From contig NZ_JARDUB010000006.1 of the NCBI RefSeq assembly GCF_029360665.1, forward strand, positions 1-64,000: a stretch of 64,000 nucleotides of DNA, in the 5' to 3' direction. This document shows, one piece after another, positions 18,215 through 26,952 of this stretch. The notes under the pieces were generated by a model that was not told the DNA's origin, did no database searches, and was given only the letters and a program-made list of their open reading frames with translations. The position numbers and the translations under genes were made by a program. The first letter of the stretch is position 1. Each line of letters starts with the position of its first letter. The DNA comes from Eudoraea chungangensis. GTDB lineage: Bacteria > Bacteroidota > Bacteroidia > Flavobacteriales > Flavobacteriaceae.

Positions 18215-18337
18215 TTATTTTTTATCCCATGAGGAGGGATTTTCCAAAGGGTACATTTTCAAATACTCAAAACCTCTATCATATTTGTTGATTCCGTTCT
18301 TATCGATAATGTGGCCATAAAATATTCTATAAAAGGC
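18215..18337 (-). pseudogene. C-terminal remnant of an unidentified gene
   Basis: The minus strand from 18337 to a TAA at 18215 reads as a protein-like stretch containing FYGHIIDKNGINKYDRGFE and LKMYPLENPSSWDKK. It is preceded in frame by a stop, so no start is available. Its composition (Tyr, Trp, Gly, acidic residues) looks like a real protein end rather than random AT-rich DNA, but the family is not recognised. It sits in the otherwise non-coding right part of the putative island (17728-18509). Confidence 0.3.
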
Positions 18338-18509
18338 TCAACTTTCCAATTTTACCTTTTTGCTTATAAGTCTATTTTCATCTCGAGTTGAAAATTAGTT
18401 GAAATAAATGTATTAAAATAGGCTGTTAAAAGGAACATTATAAACAATTTATTGATAATCAATTAAATGAAAACAAATGAATCTAAATGTAACTTAAAAA
18501 TCAACTTAT

Positions 18510-19925
18510 TTATTTCCCGATACAGAAATTGGCAAAGATATTTCCTAGTAAATCATCGGTGGTTATTTCACCAGTTATTTCACCCAAATGAAACAAGGCT
18601 TGTCTTATGTCGATAGCCATTAAATCACTTGAAATCTCATCTTGTAGTCCTAACTGAACTTTTTTGATCTCTTCTAAGGATTGGAGAAGGGCATTATAGT
18701 GTCTACTGTTCGTTACAATGGTCTCGTTATTTCGCAGCAAACCTGTATTAATAAAAGACAGAAGGGTAGATTTTAATACGTCTACACCCAATCCGGATTT
18801 GGCAGAAACCAATAAGACTTTTATGTCTGGGAGCTGTGCCACAGCCTCTTCTCTGAGAGTTTTTAATACCTCTTGCTGTGCTGTACTTAGTAAATCTACT
18901 TTATTAAAGATTAGCAATATTGGTTTTGAAGGATATTTGCTGTGAATTAGTTTTATTTCCTTAAAATACTTGTCCTTATCTGCTAACAGACCATCAGAAG
19001 GCACTAATACCAGCACAACTTCTGCCTGTTCTATTTTCTCGTAGGTTTTACTTATTCCTATCCGCTCTACCGTGTCTGCCGTTTCTCTGATACCTGCAGT
19101 ATCTATAAATCTGAAACCAATTCCCTCTATGGTAATTTCGTCCTCTATAGTATCTCTAGTGGTACCTGCTATCTCAGAAACAATTGCCCTGTCCTCATTT
19201 AACAGCGCATTTAATAAGGTAGACTTACCAACATTTGGTGCCCCAACGATAGTGATAGGGATTCCTTTTTTTATAACATTTCCTGTAGCAAAAGAGTCTA
19301 TCAGTGTTTTTAGGGTTTCTTCAATTTCAAACAATAAATTATTAAACTGTGTTCTATCGGCAAATTCTACATCCTCTTCAGAGAAATCTAATTCTAGCTC
19401 AATTAAGGAGGCGAAGTTTAAAAGCTCTTCCCGCAGAAGTTTTATTTGGTTACTAAATCCTCCTCTCATTTGCTGCATGGCTATTTTATGAGTAGCCTCA
19501 TTTTCACTGGCAATCAAATCTGCTACGGCCTCTGCCTGGCTAAGATCCATTTTACCATTTAAAAATGCTCTGAGGGTAAATTCTCCAGGATTAGCAGTTC
19601 TACAACCCTTTCTTACCAATAACTGAATAATCTGTTGCTGTATATAAGGAGAGCCATGACAAGAAATTTCGACAATATTTTCGGCAGTATAACTATTGGG
19701 CCCTTTAAATACAGAAAGCAAGACTTTATCTATGGTCGACTGTTTGTCTATAATATAACCCAGATGAATAGTGTGCGTTTTAACCGTTTTCAGGTCTTTA
19801 TTATGAATCGATTGGAAAACCTGCGCAACTAAAGTAATGGCATCTTTGCCCGAGACACGTATAACCGCAATTGCACCTGAACCCGATGGTGTAGCCAAGG
19901 CAACAATGGTATCTTTTGGAATCAT
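18510..19925 (-). CDS. mnmE: tRNA uridine-5-carboxymethylaminomethyl modification GTPase MnmE
   Basis: MnmE works with MnmG to modify the wobble uridine of certain tRNAs. The 471-aa protein has the N-terminal tetrahydrofolate-binding domain (TIVALATPSGSGAIAVIRVSG), the helical domain, and an inserted G domain with GAPNVGKST (~residue 230), DTAGIRE and NKVD. The invariant C-terminal FCIGK carries the catalytic Cys. The gene is full length, although its 3' end is duplicated at 13774-13791. That is expected when an element uses the 3' end as an attachment site and restores it. Confidence 0.96.
   Translation of the reverse strand: MIPKDTIVALATPSGSGAIAVIRVSGKDAITLVAQVFQSIHNKDLKTVKTHTIHLGYIIDKQSTIDKVLLSVFKGPNSYTAENIVEISCHGSPYIQQQIIQLLVRKGCRTANPGEFTLRAFLNGKMDLSQAEAVADLIASENEATHKIAMQQMRGGFSNQIKLLREELLNFASLIELELDFSEEDVEFADRTQFNNLLFEIEETLKTLIDSFATGNVIKKGIPITIVGAPNVGKSTLLNALLNEDRAIVSEIAGTTRDTIEDEITIEGIGFRFIDTAGIRETADTVERIGISKTYEKIEQAEVVLVLVPSDGLLADKDKYFKEIKLIHSKYPSKPILLIFNKVDLLSTAQQEVLKTLREEAVAQLPDIKVLLVSAKSGLGVDVLKSTLLSFINTGLLRNNETIVTNSRHYNALLQSLEEIKKVQLGLQDEISSDLMAIDIRQALFHLGEITGEITTDDLLGNIFANFCIGK
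18513..18530 (-). repeat. right copy of the mnmE-3'-end direct repeat (att-like)
   Basis: These bases code for the MnmE C-terminus just before the stop codon and are identical to 13774-13791. The copy is in the native gene. Confidence 0.65.
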
Positions 19926-20113
19926 GAAAAAGTTTTTGCAAAAATAGTGAAAAGGGAAGTAGTCTAAGTGTTGATCATGAGCGACAGTGTTTTTTTAGTC
20001 TTTTATTAAAGAATATTCACAGAAAAAGTATAGTATAAAAAGATTCTTCTTTACCAATTGTAACATTTTATTAGTTTAAACTACCTATAGGTAATCACAT
20101 CAATCACTAAAAA

Positions 20114-20476
20114 ATGGAAGTAATAAATCAACCCGCAAAGCGAATAGACAGACAAGCTATTGTATTAACACATTTATCTCAATTACTTAGTTATGTTATA
20201 GGTTTTGGTGGTTTTATAGTACCCCTTGTTATTTGGGGTTCTACCAGAAACGCCATAGAAAATATGGACGAGCACGGAAAGGCTATAATTAACTTACAAT
20301 TGAGCTTGCTACTTTATATTGTGGTAAGTATTCCCGCTATCCTTTTATTGGGCCTAGGTGTTTTAGGTCTTATAGCTACCGCCATCTTAGGCTTTGTTTT
20401 ACCTATAGTGAATGCGGTAAGAGCAAGTAATGGCGAGTCTCCGAGTTATTTTCTTACTATTCCTTTTGTTAACTAA
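20114..20476 (+). CDS. DUF4870 (Tic20-like) small membrane protein
   Basis: This 120-aa protein has three hydrophobic spans (about residues 23-42, 58-78 and 80-102). It shows the DUF4870 pattern: an N-terminal polar stretch, THLSQLLSYV, IVPLVIWG, HGKAIINLQLS and a final helix running into NAVRASNGES. It lies in the inner membrane and its function is unknown. It is divergent from mnmE and stands alone. Confidence 0.8.
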   Translation: MEVINQPAKRIDRQAIVLTHLSQLLSYVIGFGGFIVPLVIWGSTRNAIENMDEHGKAIINLQLSLLLYIVVSIPAILLLGLGVLGLIATAILGFVLPIVNAVRASNGESPSYFLTIPFVN

Positions 20477-20613
20477 TTTCCATTGCCGTTTGTCTTATAA
20501 CCTATAAAGACTACATCTTATCTTTTCAATGGTTTTAATGGTATTTCAACTATAATACTTTGACGTCGTTCTATTTGTTATAATTTTGCTTCGTATCTTC
20601 TAGTAGTAATCTT

Positions 20614-21633
20614 ATGAAGCTGAGCATTTTAATTCCGATGTATAACGCGGAGTCCTATATGGATCGTTGTTTAAATAGTATCCTTTCTCAGGACCTGCAT
20701 GAGGAGGATTATGAAATTATTGTAATGGACGACGGATCTACAGATAATTGTAAGAGCATCGTAGAGTCTTTTCAAAAAAAACACTCCAATATAAGGCTAT
20801 ATTCCAAAGAAAATGAAGGGGAATCAGCAACAAGAAACAGGCTTTTTAAACATGCTAAGGGAGATTATCTCTATTGTATGGATGCAGATGACTATGTGAT
20901 GCCAGATACACTTTCTGAAGTATTGGAGCGGGCTATAAGTGCGAAGGTGGACATTTTGGCTTTTGATGCCTCTGTTACTTCAGACTCCCATGAAGAAATA
21001 ATTAAGCAAGAGTCCCAGATTATAGAAGCTAGTATTCCAATGAATGGGATTGATTTTTTTATAAAGTATCCCGAACACAGAGTAGAAGTGTGGTGGTATT
21101 TTATTCGAAATGACTTCCGTAAAGAAGAGGATATTTGGTTTGGAAATCGAGGGTTTAATGAAGATGTACTGTTTACTATTAAAGCCTTTATTAAAGCCAA
21201 AAGGGTAGTGTATTTTCCGATGTCTGTTTATCGTTATTTCCAGTCTCCCAATTCCGTAATGCGCGACACGAATAAGGAGAAAAAAGCCAGAATGATTTAT
21301 AATTTTCATTCCATGATTGTAGACGTGTCAAATTACCTTAATCACCTATCAAAGAATGCTGTAGAAGAATACCACGGTGTTTTAAAAAATCTTAGCAGGC
21401 GCAGAGATACTTTTCTTTTCTTCTTAATCTTAAAAATGGTACGGGCAGAAATGAGTAAATCTCAAATGCAACAAAATATCAATATGTTACGTTCTGTTGG
21501 AGCCTATCCTATAAAAAATAAAATTTATAGTGGCAATTACTCCATAAAGTATGCAGTTTTGAATTATTTGGTAAATCGTGAGCATTTATTATATTCTGCG
21601 GCAAGTGCGTATAGAGTTTTTAAGCGAAACTAA
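20614..21633 (+). CDS. glycosyltransferase family 2, first of tandem pair
   Basis: This 339-aa GT-A enzyme has SILIPMYNAESYMDRCLNSI at the N-terminus, the nucleotide-sugar motif IIVMDDGSTDN (~residues 34-44) and the metal motif YCMDADDYV (~88-96). The C-terminal ~130 residues are helical and shared with the next gene. The donor and acceptor are not readable, but single GT2 enzymes like this usually extend surface polysaccharides. It is in tandem with a paralogue 15 bases downstream and probably co-transcribed with it. Confidence 0.9.
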   Translation: MKLSILIPMYNAESYMDRCLNSILSQDLHEEDYEIIVMDDGSTDNCKSIVESFQKKHSNIRLYSKENEGESATRNRLFKHAKGDYLYCMDADDYVMPDTLSEVLERAISAKVDILAFDASVTSDSHEEIIKQESQIIEASIPMNGIDFFIKYPEHRVEVWWYFIRNDFRKEEDIWFGNRGFNEDVLFTIKAFIKAKRVVYFPMSVYRYFQSPNSVMRDTNKEKKARMIYNFHSMIVDVSNYLNHLSKNAVEEYHGVLKNLSRRRDTFLFFLILKMVRAEMSKSQMQQNINMLRSVGAYPIKNKIYSGNYSIKYAVLNYLVNREHLLYSAASAYRVFKRN

Positions 21634-21648
21634 CTTAAAATATATTTT

Positions 21649-22656
21649 GTGTTATTAAGTATTATTATCCCGGTTTATAATGTAGAGAAATACCTGGCGA
21701 AATGTCTTGACAGTCTTCTAGATCAGGACTTAAATAAAGACGAATTTGAGATTATTGTTGTGAATGATGGCTCCAAGGATGGCAGCTTAGAAATTGCAAA
21801 TGCTTATGCTACAAAACATTCCCATATTCGTATAATTGATCAGGAAAATCAGGGTGTAGGAGCCACACGCAATAATGGTTTGGATAGTGCTACCGGCAAG
21901 TATGTCTATTTTTTAGATCCAGACGACTACGTTTGTACTAATTCACTTAGTACTCTTGTAGATTTTGCTCAACGGAACAAATTAGAAATTCTTTGCTTTA
22001 AGTCTAAGTCAACCTTAGAATATGGTATAATGGATCCCGACTCAGTTATTGATCCGTCCATAAAGGTGGACGTAAAAACAGGATTAGATTTTATTTCTTC
22101 TTTCCAATTCAAAAATGAAATATGGTGGTATTTGATAGAAAGAGAGTTTCTGGTGAAATCAAAAGTTCGCTTTATCCTTGGTCGATGGATGGAGGATGCT
22201 ATTTTTACGGCCTATCTATTTTCAAAAGCCGCTAGTGTAGCTTATGTGCCATGGGATATACATAGGCATGTGATTGTCCCACAGTCGGCTATGACAAGCA
22301 GAGAACCCGCGCATTACAATAGAGTAATATATGACAATGCGAATGCGGCAAAAGTATATGGGGGCTTAATTAACGAATTAGATAAAGATACTTCTGAAAT
22401 GACTATTAAAAGATTAAAATGCAGGCAGGAGTCTTTTGTTTTCTTCCTACTGGGTAGGGCTTTCCAATCTAATTTAAGCTTCTCTCAAATAAATGATATA
22501 CTTATAGAAATGAAGAGTCTAGGAGCCTACCCATTTAAGTATTTAACGGAAATAGACTATAAAGAGACCAAGTACAAAATTACAAGTAATGTTTTCAACA
22601 ACAAGTTTCTTTTAAAAACGGCTTTTAAGGGTTACAGACTACTAAACCCTAATTAA
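21649..22656 (+). CDS. glycosyltransferase family 2, second of tandem pair
   Basis: This 335-aa protein is a paralogue of the preceding gene, with SIIIPVYNVEKYLAKCLDSL, IIVVNDGSKDGS and the metal motif FLDPDDYV. The pairs GVGATRN/GESATRN and the C-terminal LGAYPFK/VGAYPIK show the two share a recent ancestor. Translation begins at GTG (21649), immediately before the conserved first strand. No ATG is available upstream without overlapping the first gene's stop. The acceptor is unknown. Confidence 0.88.
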   Translation: MLLSIIIPVYNVEKYLAKCLDSLLDQDLNKDEFEIIVVNDGSKDGSLEIANAYATKHSHIRIIDQENQGVGATRNNGLDSATGKYVYFLDPDDYVCTNSLSTLVDFAQRNKLEILCFKSKSTLEYGIMDPDSVIDPSIKVDVKTGLDFISSFQFKNEIWWYLIEREFLVKSKVRFILGRWMEDAIFTAYLFSKAASVAYVPWDIHRHVIVPQSAMTSREPAHYNRVIYDNANAAKVYGGLINELDKDTSEMTIKRLKCRQESFVFFLLGRAFQSNLSFSQINDILIEMKSLGAYPFKYLTEIDYKETKYKITSNVFNNKFLLKTAFKGYRLLNPN

Positions 22657-22701
22657 CTAGAGTGTAAACTAATTTTTTGAAATACTTTTGGAGGGATTTC
22701 T

Positions 22702-23856
22702 TTAGAGAGTTAATTCCTTGTTTCCTTCTTTTGGACAAATAACAGCCTGAGTAACCAGGAATATTTCCCCATTTAGGTTTTTTTCGATTATATATTCATC
22801 GGCTAAAAGAGCAGTTTCGCCTTTCTCGTTAATAGGCAGTATATTTTTGCCAGCATAGGTGTTTGCTTCCATTAATGTATATTCCTTATGAATATTATAC
22901 GTAACAAGAACTTTTCCATTTTCATAACTTATAGCCACGCTGCCAACCGAATTATCTAATATTGGCTGGCAATTAGACGTTTTTGCATATAGCTTAAAAC
23001 TATAAATACCCTCTTTAAGAGGTCCCAAGGTCCAACCTGGTTGGTTTGTTTCATCCAAGCTTGTAAAACACTTTTCGGCATTATCCCGATATGAATAAAT
23101 AGTCTTACAGCCTTCTTTTAAGGAATTGGCACATTCTAGATTAAAACTTAGTTCTAGCGGCCACAGCGTTTCCTCAGTATACTTGTCTACTACCCATATT
23201 TTACTGTTAAAACTCTTTTTAATCGACTTGGAACCGGCATAATTGGTTACCATGCTTAGTCGACTGCCATAGTGATTTAAACTATCGACTCTTTCTTTTT
23301 GGGCAACCCCAAAACTTTCTAATCCTCTAAAACCACAATCACCTTCTAATGTTTTAATACTACTCTTGCTATTATCTAGGGTATAGAATTTATTGGTTAT
23401 CGAAGAGGAGCGTGAAGTATCGCATACGCCCTTAGAGGTTGTGCTTGTGTTATTTAACCATTGGTCTGGATCTATTTTGTCATTATACCACAGCTCAATA
23501 CTTATAACACAACTACCCATTTTGGTAGTCCCTATAAGTCGCGCAGTACCATTATTATATTCAGTAAATAATAAGGAATTCCTATCTGAAGCGCTAAAAT
23601 AGTCCTGAGGCTGATTTTTATGGAGCTTTTCCGGCCACCAAAGATTATGAGAAGGAATATTGAGGTTTAGACAGCCATCGTCATTAGAAACTAGGCATTC
23701 CTCTACTATTTCTAATTCGTTTATTAGGGAAGATTGTTTCGCAACATTTAGATCCATTGCCCCGTAGGCAGATGTACTAGTCTTCTTATCGACCTCGCAG
23801 GAGACAAACAGAAAAGCAAATACTGCTACTACTATGGTTAAGTTTTTCCTAATCAT
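22702..23856 (-). CDS. uncharacterised cysteine-containing lipoprotein
   Basis: This 384-aa protein has a clear SPII signal (VVAVFAFLFVSC, Cys20). The mature part is rich in beta-strand-like segments and has about ten Cys spread in pairs (e.g. CLVSNDDGC, CANSLKEGC), suggesting disulfides outside the cytoplasm. No domain was recognised. It converges with the GT2 pair and is 190 bp from dnaN. Confidence 0.7.
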   Translation of the reverse strand: MIRKNLTIVVAVFAFLFVSCEVDKKTSTSAYGAMDLNVAKQSSLINELEIVEECLVSNDDGCLNLNIPSHNLWWPEKLHKNQPQDYFSASDRNSLLFTEYNNGTARLIGTTKMGSCVISIELWYNDKIDPDQWLNNTSTTSKGVCDTSRSSSITNKFYTLDNSKSSIKTLEGDCGFRGLESFGVAQKERVDSLNHYGSRLSMVTNYAGSKSIKKSFNSKIWVVDKYTEETLWPLELSFNLECANSLKEGCKTIYSYRDNAEKCFTSLDETNQPGWTLGPLKEGIYSFKLYAKTSNCQPILDNSVGSVAISYENGKVLVTYNIHKEYTLMEANTYAGKNILPINEKGETALLADEYIIEKNLNGEIFLVTQAVICPKEGNKELTL

Positions 23857-24046
23857 TGGGGTTTAGGTTATTTAGAGCTAACGAGGTAGTAATATTAGTA
23901 TTAAAGAGTTGTGAAAGCCAATTAAATAGATGAACAGCCCAATCCTTGGATGAAATAACAAGAATTTCAATAAGAAAAGCCTTACATTTTAGATTCTAAT
24001 GGATTAAGAGAACCGCAGAGACTTCCCAAATTTAGAGAAAATGGTA

Positions 24047-25165
24047 TTAGTTATTTAACATAACAGGCATTACTAGCATGGTCACTTTTTCTCCCTCATC
24101 AAGACCATCTACTGGGGTAAGGATACCAGCTCTATTGGGCAAGCTCATTTCTAAACAAACCTCCTCAGCTGTTAGATTACCCAACATTTCAATTAAAAAT
24201 CGGGAATTAAAGCCAATTTGCATGTCATCTCCCTGATAAGAGCAGGTGAGTCTTTCTTCGGCCTTGTTGCTATAGTCAATGTCTTCAGCGGAGATATTTA
24301 ACTCGGCCCCGGCGATTTTCAGACGAATTTGATGTGTTGTCTTGTTCGAGAAAATAGCTACCCTCTTTACAGAGGCCAGCAGTTGATTTCTTGAAATGGT
24401 GAGCCTATTTGGATTTTCTTTTGGAATTACGGCCTCATAATTTGGGTATTTACCGTCAATTAGACGGCAGATTAGCTCCGTATTTTCAAAACTGAATTTA
24501 GCATTGCTGTCATTGTACTCTATGGTAACCTGTTCTTCACTACCAGCTAGTATACTCTTAAGCAAATTTAAGGGTTTTTTAGGCATTATAAACTCTGCCA
24601 CTTCGGAAGCGGATACATCTGATCGCTGGTATTTTACCAGTTTATGGGCGTCCGTAGCAACAAATATCACATTTTCAGAAGAGAATTGAAAGAATACACC
24701 ACTCATAACCGGTCTTAAATCGTCATTACCTGCAGCAAAAAAGGTCTTATTTATGGCAGTGGCCAAGATATCTCCCATCAGACTGGTTGAACTCGGGTTC
24801 GACAATTCAATTGCTTTTGGAAATTCTGCGCCATCCGCGTATGCCAAGGCGTATTTTCCATGATTCGAGCTTATTTCTACGGTATGGTTGTCTTCTACCA
24901 CAAAGGTAAGAGGTTGTTCCGGGAAAGTTTTTAATGTATCTAATAGTAATCTGGCAGGTACGGCTATGGTTCCCTCTGATTCTGATGCCACTTCCAAGAC
25001 AGCACTCATTGTTGTTTCTAAATCTGAAGCACTAACAACCAGCTTGTTTTGGTCTAGCACAAAAAGAAAGTTGTCCAGAATAGGTAAGGTATTACTACTG
25101 TTAATTACACCTCCTAAAACTTGTAGTTGTTTTAATAAATAAGTACTCGATACAATAAATTTCAT
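24047..25165 (-). CDS. dnaN: DNA polymerase III beta sliding clamp
   Basis: This 372-aa protein has the family's normal length and its three-fold clamp architecture. It starts MKFIVSSTYLLKQLQVLGGVI and has NTLPILDNFLF, GKYALAYADGAEFP, RPVMSGVFFQF, ATDAHKLVKY and DGKYPNYEAVIP. The C-terminal PVMLNN is close to the usual M-P-(M/V) end that forms the partner-binding pocket. It follows gldG by 119 bp on the same strand but probably has its own promoter. Confidence 0.96.
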   Translation of the reverse strand: MKFIVSSTYLLKQLQVLGGVINSSNTLPILDNFLFVLDQNKLVVSASDLETTMSAVLEVASESEGTIAVPARLLLDTLKTFPEQPLTFVVEDNHTVEISSNHGKYALAYADGAEFPKAIELSNPSSTSLMGDILATAINKTFFAAGNDDLRPVMSGVFFQFSSENVIFVATDAHKLVKYQRSDVSASEVAEFIMPKKPLNLLKSILAGSEEQVTIEYNDSNAKFSFENTELICRLIDGKYPNYEAVIPKENPNRLTISRNQLLASVKRVAIFSNKTTHQIRLKIAGAELNISAEDIDYSNKAEERLTCSYQGDDMQIGFNSRFLIEMLGNLTAEEVCLEMSLPNRAGILTPVDGLDEGEKVTMLVMPVMLNN

Positions 25166-25237
25166 TCTTCTTTGCGCTTTAAATTCTAGTTTTAAGGCGT
25201 TCTAAAAGCCTCTTCGTTTTGTAGACTACAATTAAAA

Positions 25238-25245
25238 CAAATATA
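25238..25245 (-). promoter_or_regulatory. candidate -7 box for dnaN
   Basis: On the minus strand the box reads TATATTTG, an exact TAnnTTTG match 72 bases before the dnaN ATG. A TTTG lies 24 bases further upstream, slightly more than the usual spacing. Confidence 0.35.
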
Positions 25246-25284
25246 TCTCAAATGTATGTGGGTGTAAAACAAACTTATCAACAG

Positions 25285-26952
25285 TTAAGCACTATATTTC
25301 TGCTTTCTTATGTAGAAAAAAACAAAACCAAAAATAAATAATAAAACCAGTGGAACACCTATGTTTACTAGCTGCCACTTTGTTTTTTGCTCAACTATTT
25401 TTTCCGGATCTAAGAGGGGTATTTTAACCTTTTTATTTCGGATGTTTATAAGTCCGGAATCATCCAATAAATAATTGACACTATTTATAAGGAAATCCTT
25501 GTTCCCATAATAATTATTCGTCCATTTATCATATCCCAATTCCAGGGGAAGATTGTTGCGAATTTGATTTTTTATCAAATCCCCATCGGATATTATTAGC
25601 ATTTTATTTTCTTCTCCTTTTAGTGAGGATTCCTGTAGGTTTATAGGCAGTACTCGATTTTCAAATGCAGACGAAAAATCACCTTCAATTAGCAAAGATA
25701 GAATCTGATTTCCATTATTAAAACTCTCTTTTTCAAGAGGTTCTGATATTCTATTTAAATTAATAATTTTAGGTGTGCCATCTACCTTTGACAAGGGAGA
25801 ACTTGCAAGGAGTACGGTTTTCTTATAGCTGTTCGCCAGGGTATCAATGCTACTGGTAAATTGAAATCTAAGCGCTTCCAAATTCTTGTTGATTGGGTGA
25901 TTTTCAGGAGAAAAAACCATTGGGTTGTACGTCCAGGGGACGGGATTATATTGGGTATTATTACCATCACCAGTAGCTAAAACTACCTGGGTAAAGTACA
26001 TATCGTTAACAAGGTCTGGATTTAGTCTGAAACCATATTTAAAGAATATATCGTTTAGATTCAGTTCTCTTGGATAAGCCATTGAAGAACCAGTTTCATT
26101 AAAGAGACTATCTAGTTCCATGATTACTGGGTCTAATAACCAAAGAGATTTCCCTCCTTGCACGATATATTGGTCCAACAGATATTTTTCTGTTTGGCTA
26201 AAAGGTTCTGTTGGCTTAGCTATAATGGCTAAGTCATAGGTTTTTAACTGATCAAAGACTTTCTGTGCATTGGTTTCGGCAGAATCCAGGGTTATTGCGC
26301 CTAAATTGTAATAGTCCTTTAAATCCGTTAAGAAATTCGCTAAGTATATATCCTCTAACTCCCCGTTACCTTTTATTACGGCAATCTTTTTTTTATCCTT
26401 TACAATCAATTTGGAAAAGGCATCTGCAAAGGCGTATTCTAAATTTTGCACGGAAAGGGTTACTCTGTCTTCCATTGTAGCTCCTAACTTGTTTTTTAGT
26501 AAGGGAACCTTAATCACTTTATTGTTCGCGCTAACTATTGCCCAGGGGAAAAAGATCTCCTGCGATATTTTGGCATTTTCTTCGGTAGTTATATTGGCTG
26601 GTGTTAAACCAAATGCCTGTAATTCGGCTATGACAGATTCATTCTTCTCCTGATCCTCCAGTGGATCAACAACTTGGTAAGACAGAACATCATTTTCGGC
26701 GGCATATTCTTTAAGTATTTGTACAGTTTCAAGTCTCAGTTTGGCAAACTCGGGTGGTAATTCTCCTCCTAATAAAACGTCGATACTAAGGGGACCATTA
26801 ATTTCACGAACTACTTCTGCAGCTGCATCCGTCAATGTATATCGCTTATCTTCTGTAAGATCTATTCTAATATTTGTACATCTACCAAGACTTATTACAA
26901 GAAAGAAAAGTAAGCAGCCTATAAGGCTTAGAAGTAATTTATTTCTCTTCAT
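25285..26952 (-). CDS. gldG: gliding motility ABC transporter-associated substrate-binding protein GldG
   Basis: This 555-aa protein has an N-terminal membrane span (LLLSLIGCLLFFLVISLGRC), the GldG/ABC_transp_aux periplasmic domain (IDLTEDKRYTLTDA, LSIDVLLGGELPPEF, LLKNKLGATMEDRV, LWLLDPV) and a C-terminal span (VPLVLLFIFGFVFFYI). With GldF and the ATPase GldA it makes an ABC transporter needed for gliding in Flavobacterium johnsoniae. gldA is not in this window. Its start overlaps the gldF stop by one base, indicating translational coupling. Confidence 0.94.
   Translation of the reverse strand: MKRNKLLLSLIGCLLFFLVISLGRCTNIRIDLTEDKRYTLTDAAAEVVREINGPLSIDVLLGGELPPEFAKLRLETVQILKEYAAENDVLSYQVVDPLEDQEKNESVIAELQAFGLTPANITTEENAKISQEIFFPWAIVSANNKVIKVPLLKNKLGATMEDRVTLSVQNLEYAFADAFSKLIVKDKKKIAVIKGNGELEDIYLANFLTDLKDYYNLGAITLDSAETNAQKVFDQLKTYDLAIIAKPTEPFSQTEKYLLDQYIVQGGKSLWLLDPVIMELDSLFNETGSSMAYPRELNLNDIFFKYGFRLNPDLVNDMYFTQVVLATGDGNNTQYNPVPWTYNPMVFSPENHPINKNLEALRFQFTSSIDTLANSYKKTVLLASSPLSKVDGTPKIINLNRISEPLEKESFNNGNQILSLLIEGDFSSAFENRVLPINLQESSLKGEENKMLIISDGDLIKNQIRNNLPLELGYDKWTNNYYGNKDFLINSVNYLLDDSGLINIRNKKVKIPLLDPEKIVEQKTKWQLVNIGVPLVLLFIFGFVFFYIRKQKYSA

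Larger units (their letters stand above)
13774..18530. mobile_element. putative mini genomic island or relic inserted at the mnmE 3' end
   Basis: The segment is bounded by direct repeats of the mnmE 3' end and leaves mnmE itself intact at the right side, as site-specific islands do. It contains a TPR-HTH regulator, a cytolysin-family lipoprotein, a remnant of a small multidrug export protein gene and a further ORF remnant. No integrase, excisionase, relaxase or transposase was found. It is therefore either a non-autonomous element, a remnant after deletion of the recombination genes, or a coincidental duplication. Confidence 0.5.

Noticed and set aside
13774-18530. Integrase or transposase within the putative island
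   Set aside because: All frames were scanned for tyrosine/serine recombinase or DDE motifs; none was found, so autonomous mobility is not claimed.
18510-19925. mnmE disrupted by the insertion
   Set aside because: The gene is full length with an intact C-terminal FCIGK, so an insertion at its 3' end would have preserved the coding sequence.
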